From Dastarcus helophoroides (Eukaryota; Arthropoda; Insecta; Coleoptera; Bothrideridae), in assembly GCA_028583605.1 (NCBI GenBank), contig CM053329.1:38001161-38065160 (forward strand): 64,000 nt of DNA, in the 5' to 3' direction. Every line of letters starts with the position of its first letter. The first letter of the stretch is position 1. This document shows positions 21,885 to 32,905 of this stretch, piece by piece. The position numbers and the translations under genes were made by a program. A model generated the notes under the pieces. The model did not search any database, had not been told where the DNA came from, and saw only the letters and a list, made by a program, of their open reading frames with translations.

Positions 21885-22200
21885 TGTTTGTCAATATCTT
21901 CGGTTAGACAAAAGATATCAAGTTGCGATTTTTATTGATATTTAGGGCTTTTAATTCTCTCTTTTAAGATATCCAAATTGACATACCATTCTATTTAATT
22001 TTTTTTAGAAAAACGGCGAAATTTGTTACCGTTTTATATAACGCACTGTAGCAACGACAATAATTTTAAAATAAAAACACGTGAAAGTGCCGTCGACAGA
22101 CTAAATAGCACTCTTTCTATAAAGACTAAATTTGTTAAACTTCCTTAAGGCTAACTGAAGTAAATGGCATCTAAAAACAATTTTTTTCGACGTCTCCCCA
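21885..22200 (-). repeat. Right terminal inverted repeat
   Basis: Inverted partner of the left repeat, ending CGACGTCTCCCCA at 22200. It reads TTTGTCAATATCTTCGGTTA at its inner side, matching the complement of the left inner side. Confidence 0.78.
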
Positions 22201-22499
22201 CCACTTTGTTTTTAAAGACAGAACAAAAAGTGTAAAGCAGCAAAACAAACCATAAATATTCTAGGATTACAATGCATGTATTTTCCATATACCTTAATTA
22301 GGCAAAATTTCGAGAAAATCCTAATTTTCTATTCAGTCTTACCTACTACGCCATCTACCGGTCATTTTAGAACTTCAAAAATATTTTCCAGCGATTTTTC
22401 AGGGCCACTTTTCTCATTGAAATTTTTTCCCCAAAGCTGTAAAGTGATTCGTTGCTGAGATATAGCCGGCGTCCTTTCTTAGTTGGCCACCCGGTACAG
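22201..22499. other. Short spacer, nothing recognised
   Basis: Unordered AT-rich DNA between the transposon relic and the satellite array. A 60-codon plus-strand frame here is not recognisable. Confidence 0.5.
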
Positions 22500-25480
22500 C
22501 TTAGAAAATTGTGTATAATGTGAAGATAAAATTACAAGAGAAAAAGAAAATGTTACTGATGTAATTTCCATTTTCATTTAAAGTTTGATTACCAAATGAT
22601 TAAGATCGATTTTACCCAAGCTATTGATTTACCTGAATAATAAGATGACGGCGATATGCTGATTGGTTTCAGAAGAAACTTCTGGTTAGTTATTACAATT
22701 TCTAACATGACCAGTGGATAAGGTATAGCTTAAAAAATGTACCACATGAAGACAAAATTATAGTGAGAAAAGAAAATATTAGTGATAAACCTTCGCTTTT
22801 CTTTAAAATTTTGACCACCAAATGAATATTCAGATAGATGGCGTCCGAATACGTAAAATTAAGATGAATTTACTTTCAAAATGAAGGTTCTGATTGGATC
22901 CTAGTGTCAGTAGCATAACTATTCGATTATCTACAACTTAGGAAAATGTACCACATGAGGGCAATACCATAGTGAAAAGACAATATTACTGATGAATTTA
23001 CGTTTTTCGTTGAAATTTTCACCACCAAATGCTTCAATAAGTATTAAACGAGATGTGGAATATGAAGGCAAAATTGTAGTGGAAAAAGAAATTATTACTA
23101 ATGAACTTTGCTTTTTCATTGAAATATTGACCACCAAAGGCATCAATGAGTATTAAAAAGAATGTTCCATATGAAGGCAAAACTATAGTGGAACAAGAAA
23201 TTATTGCTGATGAACTTTCCTTCTTCATTGACACTGACCACCAAAAGCATCAGTGAATACTAAGATAAATATTCCATATGAAGGCAAGTCAGAATTATTA
23301 CTGATGAGCTTTCCTTTTCCATTAAAATTTTGACCACCAAACGCATCATTAACCCTTTTGAAGCTTTTTCGTAACTTCAAACTCTCATATCTTCCAAACC
23401 AAATGTCGTAGCCCAATTTGGTTTTCAGATTCGGAATCTATGGGTCAAAATTTATATGAAAAGGTACTTTAAAATCCTAAACAAAGACTTTTGAATTTCG
23501 ACCTTAGAAAATTTGAAAATTTTCTAAATTTTAGAGGCTTGTATCTCGTAAAAGGATAGCCATAGCCTAATTTGGTTTTCAGATTCCGATTCTACGTTCC
23601 GAGAACTCTATGAAACTGCTTTAAACTTACTTTCAACAAATGGAAATTTTTGCATGTTTTGGAAGACCCTTGGAACTTTTTTCGTAACTTCAAACTCTCA
23701 TATCTTCCAAATAAAAAGTCGTAGCTCAATTTGGTTTTCGGATTCGGAATCTACGGGTTGAAATCTAATATATTGACTTGAATTTCGACAAAAATGAGTT
23801 TATAGCATTTTGATACGGATGCTAGGACAAATGTTTCATACAATAGTAAAATTATAGGGGAAAAAGAAATTATTGCTGACGAACTTTCCCTTTTCACTTA
23901 AATTTTGACCACCAAAAGGGTCATTGAGTATTAGAAAAAATGGTCCATATGAAGGCAAAATTCTAGTGGAAAAATAAATGATAACTGATGTAATTTTCCT
24001 TTTCATTGAAATCTTGACCACCAAAAGCATCAGTGACGAGATGCTAGAACAAATGTTCCATATGATGGTAAAATTATATTGGAAAAAGAAATTATTACTG
24101 ATGAACTTTCTTTTTTCATTGAAATTTTGACCACCAAAAGCATCCATCAGTGACGATATGCTGGGACAAATGTTCCATATGAAGGCAAAATTATAGTGGA
24201 AAAAAAAATTATTACTGATGAACTTTCCTTCTCCATTGAAATTTTGACCACCAAAAGCATCAGTGAGTATTGCAAAACATGTTCCACATGAAGGCAAAAT
24301 TATAGTGGAAAAAGAAGTGATTACTGATGAAGTTTCCTTTTTCATTGAAATTTTGACCATCAAAAACATTAGTGATGATATGCTAGGACAAGTGTTCCAT
24401 ATGATGGCAAAATTATATTGGAAAAAGAGATTATTACTGATGAACTTTCCTATTTCATTGAAATTTTGACCACCAAAAGCATCCATCAGTGACGATATGC
24501 TAGGACAAGTGTTCCATATGAAGGCAAAATTATAGTGGAAAAAGAAATTGTTACTGATGAACTTTCCTTCTCCATTGAAATTTTGACCACCAAAAGCATC
24601 AGTATTACAAAACATGTTCCACATGAAGGCAAAATTATTGTGAAAAAAGGAGTTATTACAGATTAACTTTCCTTTTTCGTTGAAATTTTGACCACCAAAA
24701 GCATCAGTGAGTATTACAAAACATGTTCCACATGAAGGCAAAATTATTGTGAAAAAAGGAGTTATTACAGATGAACTTTCCTTTTTCATTGAAATTTTGA
24801 CCACCAAAAGGGTCGGTGAGTAGTAGAAAAAATGGTCTATAGGAAGGTAAAATTATAGTGGAAAAAGAAGTTATTACAGATGAACTTTCCTTTTTCATTG
24901 AACTTTTGGCCACCAAAAGGGTCAGTAAGTAGTAGGAAAAATGGTCTATAGGAAGGTAAAATTATAGTGAAAAAAGAAGTGATTACTGATGAAGTTTACT
25001 TTTTCATTGAAATTTTGACCACCAAAAATATCAGTGACAATATGCGAAGACAAATGTTCCATATGATGGCAAAATGATATTGGAAAAAGAAAATATTGCT
25101 GATAAACTCTTCTTTTTAACTGAAATTTTGACCACCAAAGGCATCAGTGAGGATATGCTAGGACAAATGTTCCGTATGATGGCAAAATGATATTGGCAAA
25201 AGAAATTATTGCTGATGAACTCTCCTTTTTAATTGAAATTTTGACCACCAAAAGCATCAGTGACTATTAAGGACGATCAGTTTTGATTGAGGGCCTAAGA
25301 TTACGACGAAGATGTCCTATTAAATTTCAGATTAAGCGTCTGGTTAGTTCTTAGAATCTGTAGTATATTCAATCGATTAGGTACAATTTTCCAATCAAGA
25401 AGATAATATGGTGGAAAAATAAAACAAGCACGTGCTTAATTTTCCTTATGGATAATTAGCCACCATTTGCAGCCACCAAA
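22500..25480 (-). repeat. Satellite array, ~112-bp unit with longer units at the edges
   Basis: About twenty units follow the pattern GACCACCAAAAGCATCAGTG, GATATGCTAGGACAA, ATGTTCCATATGAAGGCAAA, ATTATAGTGGAAAAAGAA, ATTATTACTGATGAACTTTC and CTTTTTCATTGAAATTTT. The CCACCAAA landmark recurs near 22807, 23019, 23126, 23236, 23330, 23906, 24016, 24128, 24246, 24467, 24585, 24688, 24798, 24908, 25015, 25126 and 25244. At both edges (about 22500-22950 and 25260-25480) the spacing is near 215 bp with extra sequence that the central units lack. A 323-codon minus-strand frame over the array arises because the unit is low in stop codons on that strand. Confidence 0.9.
23345..23830. repeat. Unrelated insert splitting the satellite array
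   Basis: Two copies of a segment with TCGTAACTTCAAACTCTCAT, ATCTTCCAAA and CAATTTGGTTTTC-GATTC (near 23360-23450 and 23675-23765), plus a third weaker one near 23530-23600, separate two parts of the satellite. The flanking satellite units resume in the same orientation. Confidence 0.7.
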
Positions 25481-26877
25481 GAGTCCAAATTTCACAAATC
25501 TTAGCTTTTATTGTTGAATAATAATTATCCGTTTTTGTCATTTTATCGAAATTTTAAGAAAAATGTTTTTGAAAAACAAGTCGACCATTCGAGTTTAGAA
25601 TGGTCGACATTATTCGAAATGGAAATTATTTTGAAAACAAATTTTGAGTTTATTTTCAAAATTTTGGCTTTTAAACTTGGAATTTTACGACTGAAGGTCG
25701 AAGTTTTGAGATTAAAGTCGAAATTCAGACAAAAAAACAACGAATATTCGTGTTTAAAAATGAAATGCAATTTGAGTCAAGTTTTCAATCTTTGAGGCCG
25801 CAAAAAGTTAATTATATTTGAGTATGTAAAATCGAAAAAAACCTAAACGCATAACTTTGGCAATCAAATTTTTAGATTCCAAAGAAAAAATGTGGATTTG
25901 TGAAAATTGTTTTTTTACGAGTTTGAGATCTAAATTTAGCTTTTAACCTCCAAATTTCGACAACGACTCCGATAGTATCAAACGTCACAACTTTTCACTT
26001 GGTCAATAGTTTCATTTTGGGCTTTGAGCGAATTCTAAAGCTTTACGGATTTCACAGCGCTTTCCCTTGGCAATTATTTCGTATTATTTTTCCTTTCATA
26101 GAGCTTCGCAATCTCATTAAGATTCTATACACTTAGAAATGTAACTTCTCGAGCGAAGCTTTCTAGAAAATTACGTTTATTATAAAGGAAAGATGAAATA
26201 ATTTTATTGGCTATTTCCTCGACCCTTCAGAAATTAATTAAAGCCGTGCTTTCTAATTTTATTTCTCGCCCGTTCTCAATCGAATGTACATCGCATTTCG
26301 ACCCAATTATTCTGGATTTTTCGCGGATTACTTTTAAAAGATATGAATCTGAGTATAATTAGGAAATGATTAAAAGCTGCGACGATAAACGTTCTCGATG
26401 GAACTACCGCTATTTCGCTTTGTAGGTGAGGTGTAGTGTTCTTTGAGGGTAACGTCTTTGTTGAAATCGTGTTTCTACTTCGTCGTAATTATTGCCCTCT
26501 GCGTGTCCTAAACGAATTACCTCTTAAAAACTTTCACTGGAGCGCTACAGGGACGATTTGGCTCAGAGATGCATATCTAAACTTTTACAACAAAGGCCTT
26601 ACAGATATATTAATTTTAAGTTGAGTTTCAGAGGTACAATTTCCTTTAATCTCTGCTAAAGTGATAATTTAAATTAGTAATTTCTAGCACACTAAGGAGG
26701 TACGAGAACTGTACAAGCATCATTTTCATGACACTGTTTTTCATCAGAATCAATCAGCAAAAATTTCGACAATTGAAATTTAAAAAGTTTGACAAAAAAC
26801 GGAATTTTCAAAAAAGTCGAAATGTACAATAACTAAGTATAATATGAAAAGCAAAAATTTTGACTTTTTAAAAAATA
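25481..26877. other. Mixed low-complexity and non-repetitive DNA
   Basis: From 25540 to about 25970 the sequence is AAATTT/TCGA-type low complexity. A short inverted pair, GTCGACCATTCGAGTTTAGA/ATGGTCGAC, lies at about 25580-25608. From 25970 to 26760 it is more complex, with no recognised gene. Confidence 0.5.
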
Positions 26878-28320
26878 TATACAAAATACAAAATACAAAA
26901 TACAAAATACAAAATACAAAATACAAAATACAAAATACAAAATACAAAATACAAAATACAAAATACAAAATACAAAATACAAAATACAAAATACAAAATA
27001 CAAAATACAAAATACAAAATACAAAATACAAAATACAAAATACAAAATACAAAATACAAAATACAAAATACAAAATACAAAATACAAAATACAAAATACA
27101 AAATACAAAATACAAAATACAAAATACAAAATACAAAATACAAAATACAAAATACAAAATACAAAATACAAAATACAAAATACAAAATACAAAATACAAA
27201 ATACAAAATACAAAATACAAAATACAAAATACAAAATACAAAATACAAAATACAAAATACAAAATACAAAATACAAAATACAAAATACAAAATACAAAAT
27301 ACAAAATACAAAATACAAAATACAAAATACAAAATACAAAATACAAAATACAAATACAAAATACAAAATACAAAATACAAAATACAAAATACAAAATACA
27401 AAATACAAAATACAAAATACAAAATACAAAATACAAAATACAAAATACAAAATACAAAATACAAAATACAAAATACAAAATACAAAATACAAAATACAAA
27501 TACAAAATACAAAATACAAAATACAAAATACAAAATACAAAATACAAAATACAAAATACAAAATACAAAATACAAAATACAAAATACAAAATACAAAATA
27601 CAAAATACAAAATACAAAATACAAAATACAAAATACAAAATACAAAATACAAAATACAAAATACAAAATACAAAATACAAAATACAAAATACAAAATACA
27701 AAATACAAAATACAAAATACAAAATACAAAATACAAAATACAAAATACAAAATACAAAATACAAAATACAAAATACAAAATACAAAATACAAAATACAAA
27801 ATACAAAATACAAAATACAAAATACAAAATACAAAATACAAAATACAAAATACAAAATACAAAATACAAAATACAAAATACAAAATACAAAATACAAAAT
27901 ACAAAATACAAAATACAAAATACAAAATACAAAATACAAAATACAAAATACAAAATACAAAATACAAAATACAAAATACAACATACAAATACAAAATACA
28001 TACATACAACATACAACATACAACATACAACATACATACATACAACATACAACATACAACATACAACATACAACATACAACATACAACATACAACATACA
28101 ACATACAACATACAACATACAACATACAACATACAACATACAACATACAACATACAACATACAACATACAACATACAACATACAACATACAACATACAAC
28201 ATACAACATACACATACAACATACAACATACAACATACACATACAACTTACACTTACAACTTACAACATACAACTTACAACTTACAAATTACAACTTACA
28301 ACTTACAACATACAAAATAA
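26878..28320. repeat. Heptamer array: (TACAAAA)n then (TACAACA)n and (TACAACT)n
   Basis: About 155 copies of TACAAAA run from 26878 to about 27980, with two single-base deletions (near 27352 and 27498). The repeat then changes to TACAACA (about 28000-28240) and to TACAACT/TACAAAT near 28240-28315. Three 7-bp units make 21 bases, so frames such as KIQNTKY on plus and FCILYFV on minus stay open for over 450 codons on both strands without being genes. Confidence 0.97.
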
Positions 28321-29576
28321 AAGTTTAAAATTTTTTTGAACATTTCGATTGTTGTTCAAAATTTTGAATTGTTCTCAACATTTTGCCTTTTTTTGAAGTT
28401 TTATTCTTTTTTTAGTTATTCGACATTGAAAATGTCAACTTTTTATGAAAATTTGTTTTGTGAAACGACTTTTGGAATGTCGATTTTTTTCAAAGTTTCA
28501 GGTTTATATTCAAAATTTTGACTTTTAAATTATCGATCTTTTTTCCAAAATTTTGACTTTTTTAATAATTTGAGATTTTGAAAAATCGAATGGGTAGGCG
28601 TCCTCTGTACGTCAAAATTTGAGGTTAGTTTCTAATTGTAAGAATCGAAATGTGCTTTTTTACCCTGTCCAAAAGATTTGCTCTACAACGGCAGAGCAAA
28701 TTGAAACTTTTTTGGATCTGCCGTCGCCATCGACCGTCCAGTGATCGTCCCTTCGGTGGAGATAGCTTCATAAATTTTCGACGTCACGTAACTCGCCGTA
28801 AAATTTTGTTATTGTTCGTGAGAAGTTAAATTTAGTAAGTTCATTTTTTTCCGATTTGAGAAATCGTGCAAGTTGGATTGAATAGTGCTGGGTGAAAGCC
28901 CCAGGTTTCTTAGAATCCAAGCGATCGCTTCCGGAATACGCATCAGAACAAACTGCTGGTAGAAAAGAATTTAATATCGTTCGATTTGAAGCGTTGTTAA
29001 GAACGAAAAAGGTGATTAAAAAACGACTTTGTCTTTTTTCCAATCCAAGGACCTTTTCGTTAGTCTCATAGAGAAGTTCTCGCCCCATTTATATTTTAGC
29101 TGGATCCATCAGTATCATGTCTCCCCCAAATACCTACACACAATCTTTTAAACTACTCAGTTTGTCAGTCTCCCGTCCCAACTTTGAGCGAAACTCTTCG
29201 ACTTTTGATTAATTTTACGGCTTGCAGCCGTTAGACATTTCCTCGGAAGTGTTAGAAAACATTAGACATGCGATCCTAGTTGTAAATTTCATAACACACA
29301 GATCGCTGCAAGTCTATTTAATTTGGCAGGGGGGCGTGCGTGTTGCCATCGGTTTTCGAGTTGGTTGAAAAGCACTCCGGTCGGCATCAGTAAAACTCGG
29401 GCTACCGTTCGAGCGTCTCCCGCCATTTCCTCTTCCTGAAAAACGCGCACGGCTTTCCGCGACCGCGGAAATCGCCTGTCGTCTTTTTTACGCTGCGAAC
29501 TTTAGATGAGTTTAAAAGTGCTTTAATGTAAATCATAGATTAAACTAGTACGAGCTTTGGAAGTTCCAGGATTTTT

Positions 29577-29818
29577 GCGTAAGTCCGCTTTTTTTTTAAT
29601 CAAATCGCACTTTTTTTGAAGTGAAATGTTCTTTAGGGGCTTTGAACGATTTTGGATGCGTAAGTCCGCTTTTTTTTAATCAAATCGCACTTTTTTTGAA
29701 GTGAAATGTTCTTTAGGAGCTTTGAACGATTTTGGATGCGTAAGTCCGCTTTTTTTAATCGAATCGCACTTTTTTTGAAGTGAAAAGTCCTTTAAGGGCG
29801 TTGAACGATTTTGGATAG
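29577..29818 (+). repeat. Three tandem 80-82-bp units in duplication copy 1
   Basis: Units start GCGTAAGTCCGCTTTTTTT at about 29577, 29659 and 29739 and include AATCAAATCGCACTTTTTTT, GAAGTGAAATGTTCTTTAGG and GCTTTGAACGATTTTGGAT. Copy 2 has the same three units at about 36806-37047, so the triplication predates the large duplication. Confidence 0.88.
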
Positions 29819-31452
29819 GGAGTAAACTTAGAGTTTCGCGTTACCAACATGCTCTAATGTTAACAATATAGATTTCCACATTTTTTAAAATTTGACGTTT
29901 TAAAGGCCACTTTAATTTAAAATGTCGAGTTTTTTAGGTTTTGACTTGTTTTCCAAATGTTGCGGTCTAAAGTTGAAAAAGTTCAAATTTTCAGACAGTC
30001 GAAATTTTAAATTTCTCTCAAAATTTTTTTAAACTCCGTCTTAGGTTTCTTAACGAATTATGACATCCTTTTTCAAAATGAGAAATTCCTAGAATTTTAC
30101 AAAAAATACTTCCATATATATCAAAACCATTTAGAAAGTTTCAAAACATTTCATAGAATAGTTTGCAAGTAATGTTGGTTTAAATTTGAAAAGTATGATA
30201 AAATAAGTAACGATAATTTGCATTTTAAAACAATTTGTCAAAATACGTCATGTACCAATGACATCGTAAATTTATCGTAATAAAATTCACGTTTTTATCC
30301 TTTGATTTCTCTGATAATAATGCCTCGTGTGTTTCATTTGCCACTTTTCAAATGTTAAGTGGGATGACTTTACACTAGAATCACTCATTTTTGGTAAATT
30401 ATAAAATGTACTGTTTTCACTTCTGTCGGCAGTCCCCATAACTGCCTATTTTTTTTGGATAGAGATTCGTAAAAAGCAATTTATGTTACTAAATTTTTTG
30501 CAACTAATTATGAAATAATTCTGGTCAATTTATCAATCAAGCGAATTAAAACGTTGTAAACTGTAGCGTGTACGGTAAAGTAAGGACAAAGTTAGCATGA
30601 TGTATGAAAGTAATTTTTCACTTGAGTTTCTAAAGACAGCTCACGTCGCTTATAAATAAACCTTATAATAAATATTCATAGTTCAGTAATGATCTTAAAT
30701 GGCATTAAATAAGCGCGAAATATTTAATGAGCACTGGGACTTCCAATTTCGTTTCAATTACAAAACACAGACTTCAGATGAGGTCTAATTATAAAAATCC
30801 CAAACTTGGATTTCTACCAAAACAACCAAGAGAGGTTAGATAATGAGCCATTTTATTTGATTCAAAAAGAAATCCTTAGAGGACCTTAGAAGTGGAACTT
30901 CTTTAAAAATCGAATAATTTCAACAAAATTACCTTCATTACCAGAATTGCAGCAGGAACCATTTAACTTTGCTACGAATTAATGTAAATAATAATTGTGT
31001 AATTAAATCGAAAGAGTAAATGTATTCCTAATTTTATTCTGTCAAAATTGATAGTAGCAAAATTACCCAAATATGAAAAATCCAAAAGGTAAATAAATTT
31101 CGCAGAAACTGTCAACTGAAACGTTATTCTCACATTCAGTGAAAGATATATTTCTAAAAAACTAACAGTTTGCATTTTTCTTGAACTTTTTTTTCAAAAA
31201 AAGGACTTTCTTTAAAAGTCTTATTTTTAATCACAGAATTTTAATTGCGGTTTCAAAGATGTCGATCTTTTTATCGATATGTTAATTTTTTCAAAATTTC
31301 GTCCCTTTTTCTCGCGTAGTTTCGACTCTAATTTCCAAATTTTAAATTAATTACCCAAATTTTCCAAATAAAACTGAAAGTAGTAGAAGGATAACTTCAA
31401 CTTAAAATTGTTGCTTATAAAAACTATGTCAACGATAGTCTACAGTCAGAAT

Positions 31453-31625
31453 AGGTGCAGTGTACTTACATTAATACTCGAGTGGCTCTTTTCCTAACTA
31501 TTTTAAAACTATCGGGCGTATGGTTTAAAAAATTTCCATCGTATCACAGAGGGTCACAAAAAATAAAACGTCGGGAAATAACTCTCGAGTATTAACTACT
31601 TTTAACACTTGCACCTGTAACAACG
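31453..31625. mobile_element. Small foldback with AATACTCGAG arms
   Basis: GGTGCAGTGTACTTACATTA then ATACTCGAG on the left is mirrored on the right by CTCGAGTATTAACTACTTTT then AACACTTGCACC. The arms are about 35 bp, imperfect, and enclose about 100 bp. The same structure lies in copy 2 near 38630-38800. It resembles a MITE. Confidence 0.6.
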
Positions 31626-32905
31626 AATTTAATTCATTACTTGCAGCGACTTAAAATTAGAAATTGTAAGGAAAAAAATAAATAGTTTGGATACTAAACT
31701 TCAATTTTAAAGAAAAAAAAATGGATATTCAACAAAACCATTAACATTTTTTAAAATAATATTGAATTCTTAAATTCTGAATTGTTTTTAGTTCATAAAT
31801 TTTGGTTTTCGTGTTAAAAATTTGATTTTTTTGATTTATCGAGATATATCTTTCTTTAGTTTTGGTTTAATCAAATTTTAGGTTTAATTTTAACGTCGAA
31901 AGTTTTTAAAATTAAAAAATAGGAAAAAAGTTTTAAAAACCGTAATTTTGGATTTTTCTCGAAAGTTTTGTATTATTTTCAGAGAAGAGGTTTTTCTCAA
32001 AATTCCTACTTTATTCAGGAAATTTTTATCGTGCTCTCAAGTTGATTTTTTTTATCGAAATCCCAACTTTTTTCGAAATGTTGGCTTTTTCTGCTTTAAT
32101 TTCGAAATTTTGAATTTCTACCCAAACTTTGCAAATAAAATTGCAAGTATAGATTTAAGAATAAAAACTAGAACTAGAAGTATAAATTTTAGGAAAGAAA
32201 GTTGCAATTTGGGTTTTAAACTTGGGTTAAATTTTGGGTAAAAGGGAAATGAAAAGTAAAACTCTAAAAGTATCTTTAATAAATAATCCTGAATTATTAT
32301 TAAAATTTCCAGTTTTTTTCGAACGAAATTTTTCTCCAAATTTTGTTTTTGATTCAGAAATTTTGATTTTCATCTTTCTTTCGATTTCTCTTCTCGAAAT
32401 TTTCTCTTTCGTCGCCATTTATTCTTTCAGATTCAAATTAAACATTCATATTTCTACCTTAAGGTTAATTTTTTTTAATTGCGACTTTTTTTTTTCACTT
32501 CTTCAAGAATTTGAAAATTTAAAATTTTTTTAACAATTTCAACTCTCAAATTTCCAACTTATATCAAAATTTTGCAAATTCCGACTTTTTTTTAAATTCC
32601 AATTTTTTGAAAACTTTGAAACCTAAGGCTATTGAAAGTTTTAATTTTTTTAATCAATTTCGACCCTCAAAGTGGTAACTTTTTTTTAAATTATGGCTCT
32701 CGTAAATACTGACTTTTTTTTGAAAAATTCCACTTTTTTGAAAACTTAGGACTAATAAAAATTTTAACTCTTTTTATTACTATTTTAATTTAATTTCCAA
32801 ATTTTTTTTTACAATTTTTTCTTCCGAAAATAATTTTTTTTTTGGTGCACGCATTTTGTGATTTTGGATGAGGGACCAACTTAGCGTTTCGCATTACCAT
32901 CACGC

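Larger units (their letters stand above)
20508..22200. mobile_element. DNA transposon relic with long terminal inverted repeats
   Basis: The left end TGGGGAGACGTCGAAAA at 20508 is matched in inverted orientation at 22200. Similarity continues inward for about 320 bp on each side. Shared blocks include CATTTACTTCAGTTAGCC, TTTAACAAATTTAGTCT, AAATTTCGCCGTTTTTCTA, AAAAGCCCTA and GATATTG. The ends have diverged moderately (several percent plus small indels), so the element is old. The centre holds a broken minus-strand transposase trace (21360-21461) and, near 21665-21702, a fragment of the foldback family. Confidence 0.82.
28321..32905. repeat. Segmental duplication, copy 1 (4.6-kb block)
   Basis: The block matches 35550-40085 in direct orientation at an offset of 7229 bases on the left, falling to 7177 on the right because copy 2 lacks about 13, 8 and 31 bases near 30250, 30980 and 31090. 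It includes a GC-rich stretch (29330-29510), an 82-bp triplet repeat (29577-29818), a small foldback (31453-31625) and AAATTT-type sequence toward the right. No gene was recognised; the 106-codon minus frame (28768-29088) is discussed in the findings. Confidence 0.95.

Noticed and set aside
23836..24807. 323-codon minus-strand frame with GGQNFNEKGK-like repeats
   Set aside because: It follows the satellite unit, shifts register between units of non-multiple-of-three length, and has no homologue-like domain.
26844..28328. Open frames of 450-497 codons on both strands (KIQNTKY and FCILYFV repeats)
   Set aside because: They run through a 7-bp repeat; three units make seven codons without a stop in any frame. 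Equal openness on both strands shows no coding selection.
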